This document shows positions 6,002 to 6,320 of a stretch of 6,320 bases of DNA, one piece after another. The notes beneath the pieces were generated by a model. The model was not told where the DNA came from and searched no databases. It worked only from the letters and a program-made list of their open reading frames with translations. The stretch comes from Halobacteria archaeon (GTDB lineage Bacteria; Pseudomonadota; Gammaproteobacteria; UBA9214). Each line of letters starts with the position of its first letter. Within the stretch, counting starts at the first letter, position 1. The translations under genes were made by a program, and so were the position numbers. The stretch covers positions 1-6,320 of the forward strand of contig JABDRC010000359.1 in assembly GCA_013041945.1 (NCBI GenBank), in the 5' to 3' direction.

Positions 6002-6007
6002 CCTGTA
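6002..6007 (-). promoter_or_regulatory. Candidate -10 element of the bufA promoter
   Basis: The minus strand reads TACAGG, a weak -10 (three or four matches), whose position relative to the FNR-type palindrome matches a class II activated promoter. The predicted start is near 5994, giving a leader of about 65 bases. A poor -10 is common at activator-dependent promoters. A perfect TTGACA lies at 6012-6017 on the same strand but has no good -10 at 16-18 bases. Confidence 0.35.
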
Positions 6008-6028
6008 GGTGTGTCAATCACTACGACA

Positions 6029-6042
6029 TTGATCCAGATCAA
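6029..6042. promoter_or_regulatory. FNR/Anr/Dnr-type binding site upstream of bufA
   Basis: The 14-base sequence TTGATCCAGATCAA is a perfect match to the FNR-family consensus TTGAT-N4-ATCAA, with an extra symmetric C/G pair. It lies 100 bases upstream of the bufA start and is the only such site found in the window. Its centre is about 41.5 bases before a plausible transcription start near 5994. FNR, Anr and Dnr share this consensus and respond to oxygen loss or nitric oxide, so the sequence cannot tell them apart. Confidence 0.7.
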
Positions 6043-6061
6043 AAGTTTCTGCAGCAAGCGC

Positions 6062-6078
6062 GTGATAGTTTTGTGATA
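6062..6078. repeat. Direct repeat GTGATA with 11-bp period
   Basis: GTGATA occurs at 6062-6067 and 6073-6078, exactly one helical turn apart, about 20 bases upstream of the FNR-type palindrome. Such spacing is typical of tandem half-sites for OmpR/PhoB-type response regulators. No specific regulator can be named and chance is possible. Confidence 0.3.
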
Positions 6079-6100
6079 TTTGCAGCTCGGCAGACGTTGC

Positions 6101-6115
6101 AATATAGCAGATATT
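6101..6115. repeat. AT-rich inverted repeat
   Basis: AATAT, the centre AGCAG and ATATT form a perfect 5-bp-arm inverted repeat in the AT-rich region between nth and bufA. It may be part of an operator or simply base composition. Confidence 0.25.
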
Positions 6116-6129
6116 CCGTCCTGGAAGAT

Positions 6130-6146
6130 AAAACACAAGCCTTTGT
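6130..6146 (-). terminator. Weak candidate terminator after nth
   Basis: Just after the nth stop the minus strand has ACAA, a 4-base loop, TTGT, one G, then four T residues. The stem is only four pairs, so at best this is a weak intrinsic terminator separating nth from the bufferin operon. Confidence 0.25.
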
Positions 6147-6148
6147 CT

Positions 6149-6320
6149 TTAATCGATATTCTTGCGCCTATATTCGCACAGGTCAACGATGGCGCAGGAC
6201 TGGCAGCGTGGTTTGCGGGCCACACAGGTATAGCGCCCGTGCAGGATCAGCCAGTGATGGGCGTCCTGCCTGAATTCATCGGGCACCAGGCGCAGCAGAC
6301 GCTGCTCGACCTCCCCCACG
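6149..6320 (-). CDS. nth: Endonuclease III, C-terminal part (5' end missing)
   Basis: Only the last 56 residues are in the window; the gene continues beyond base 6320. The segment HHWLILHGRYTCVARKPRC is the classic endonuclease III tail. It is followed by the iron-sulfur ligand pattern C-x6-C-x2-C-x5-C (TCVARKPRCQSCAIVDLCEY), which holds a [4Fe-4S] cluster in Nth. The enzyme is a DNA glycosylase/AP lyase that removes oxidised pyrimidines in base excision repair. The protein ends shortly after DLCEY, as is usual for Nth rather than the longer MutY. It lies upstream of the bufferin operon on the same strand with 219 bases between it and bufA, so the operon probably has its own promoter. Confidence 0.95.
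   Translation of the reverse strand, partial: VGEVEQRLLRLVPDEFRQDAHHWLILHGRYTCVARKPRCQSCAIVDLCEYRRKNID

Noticed and set aside
6012..6017. Perfect TTGACA as a -35 for bufA
   Set aside because: No acceptable -10 lies 16-18 bases downstream (the sequence there is AAACGA-like), so it was not called a promoter on its own.

Overview
The window looks like chromosomal DNA of a GC-rich gammaproteobacterium. The evidence is a SlyX protein ending in PPPPHY, a formate-dependent PurT, an endonuclease III tail of the proteobacterial type, and a perfect FNR-type palindrome. The genus cannot be named from the sequence alone. No rRNA, tRNA, CRISPR array, insertion sequence or integrase is visible.

Layout. 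The left arm runs on the minus strand as purT (601-1782), then slyX (341-559), then the 5' part of an unrecognised small membrane protein that leaves the window at base 1. A roughly 120-bp divergent intergenic region separates purT from a plus-strand pair: a secreted protein of unknown function (1907-2503) and a secreted TlpA/ResA-like thioredoxin with a CPPC site (2500-3000). Their reading frames overlap by 4 bases. This pair converges on the long minus-strand cluster that fills the right half.

The right half is the most interesting part. It is a minus-strand operon for a copper-binding, ribosomally made and post-translationally modified peptide of the bufferin/HvfA type. In transcription order it holds the precursor bufA (5636-5929), the MNIO/DUF692 enzyme bufB (4748-5614), the DUF2063 partner bufC (3985-4764) and a DoxX-family membrane protein (3335-3940). 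A 73-residue unknown ORF (3074-3295) may be a fifth gene. The precursor has a Sec signal peptide and three tandem 16-residue repeats, each carrying two EGKCG motifs, giving six cysteines that could be modified. From what is known of the family, BufB with BufC would convert EGKCG cysteines to thiooxazole or oxazolone/thioamide-type groups, and the exported product would bind copper.

Upstream of bufA lies a 219-bp regulatory region before the 3' end of nth (endonuclease III). It contains a perfect TTGAT-N4-ATCAA site placed as expected for an FNR class II activator, an 8-bp-arm palindrome in the predicted leader, an 11-bp-period direct repeat and an AT-rich inverted repeat. The possible oxygen-responsive control of a copper-buffering peptide is the main new idea from this window. 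The biosynthetic family itself has already been described.
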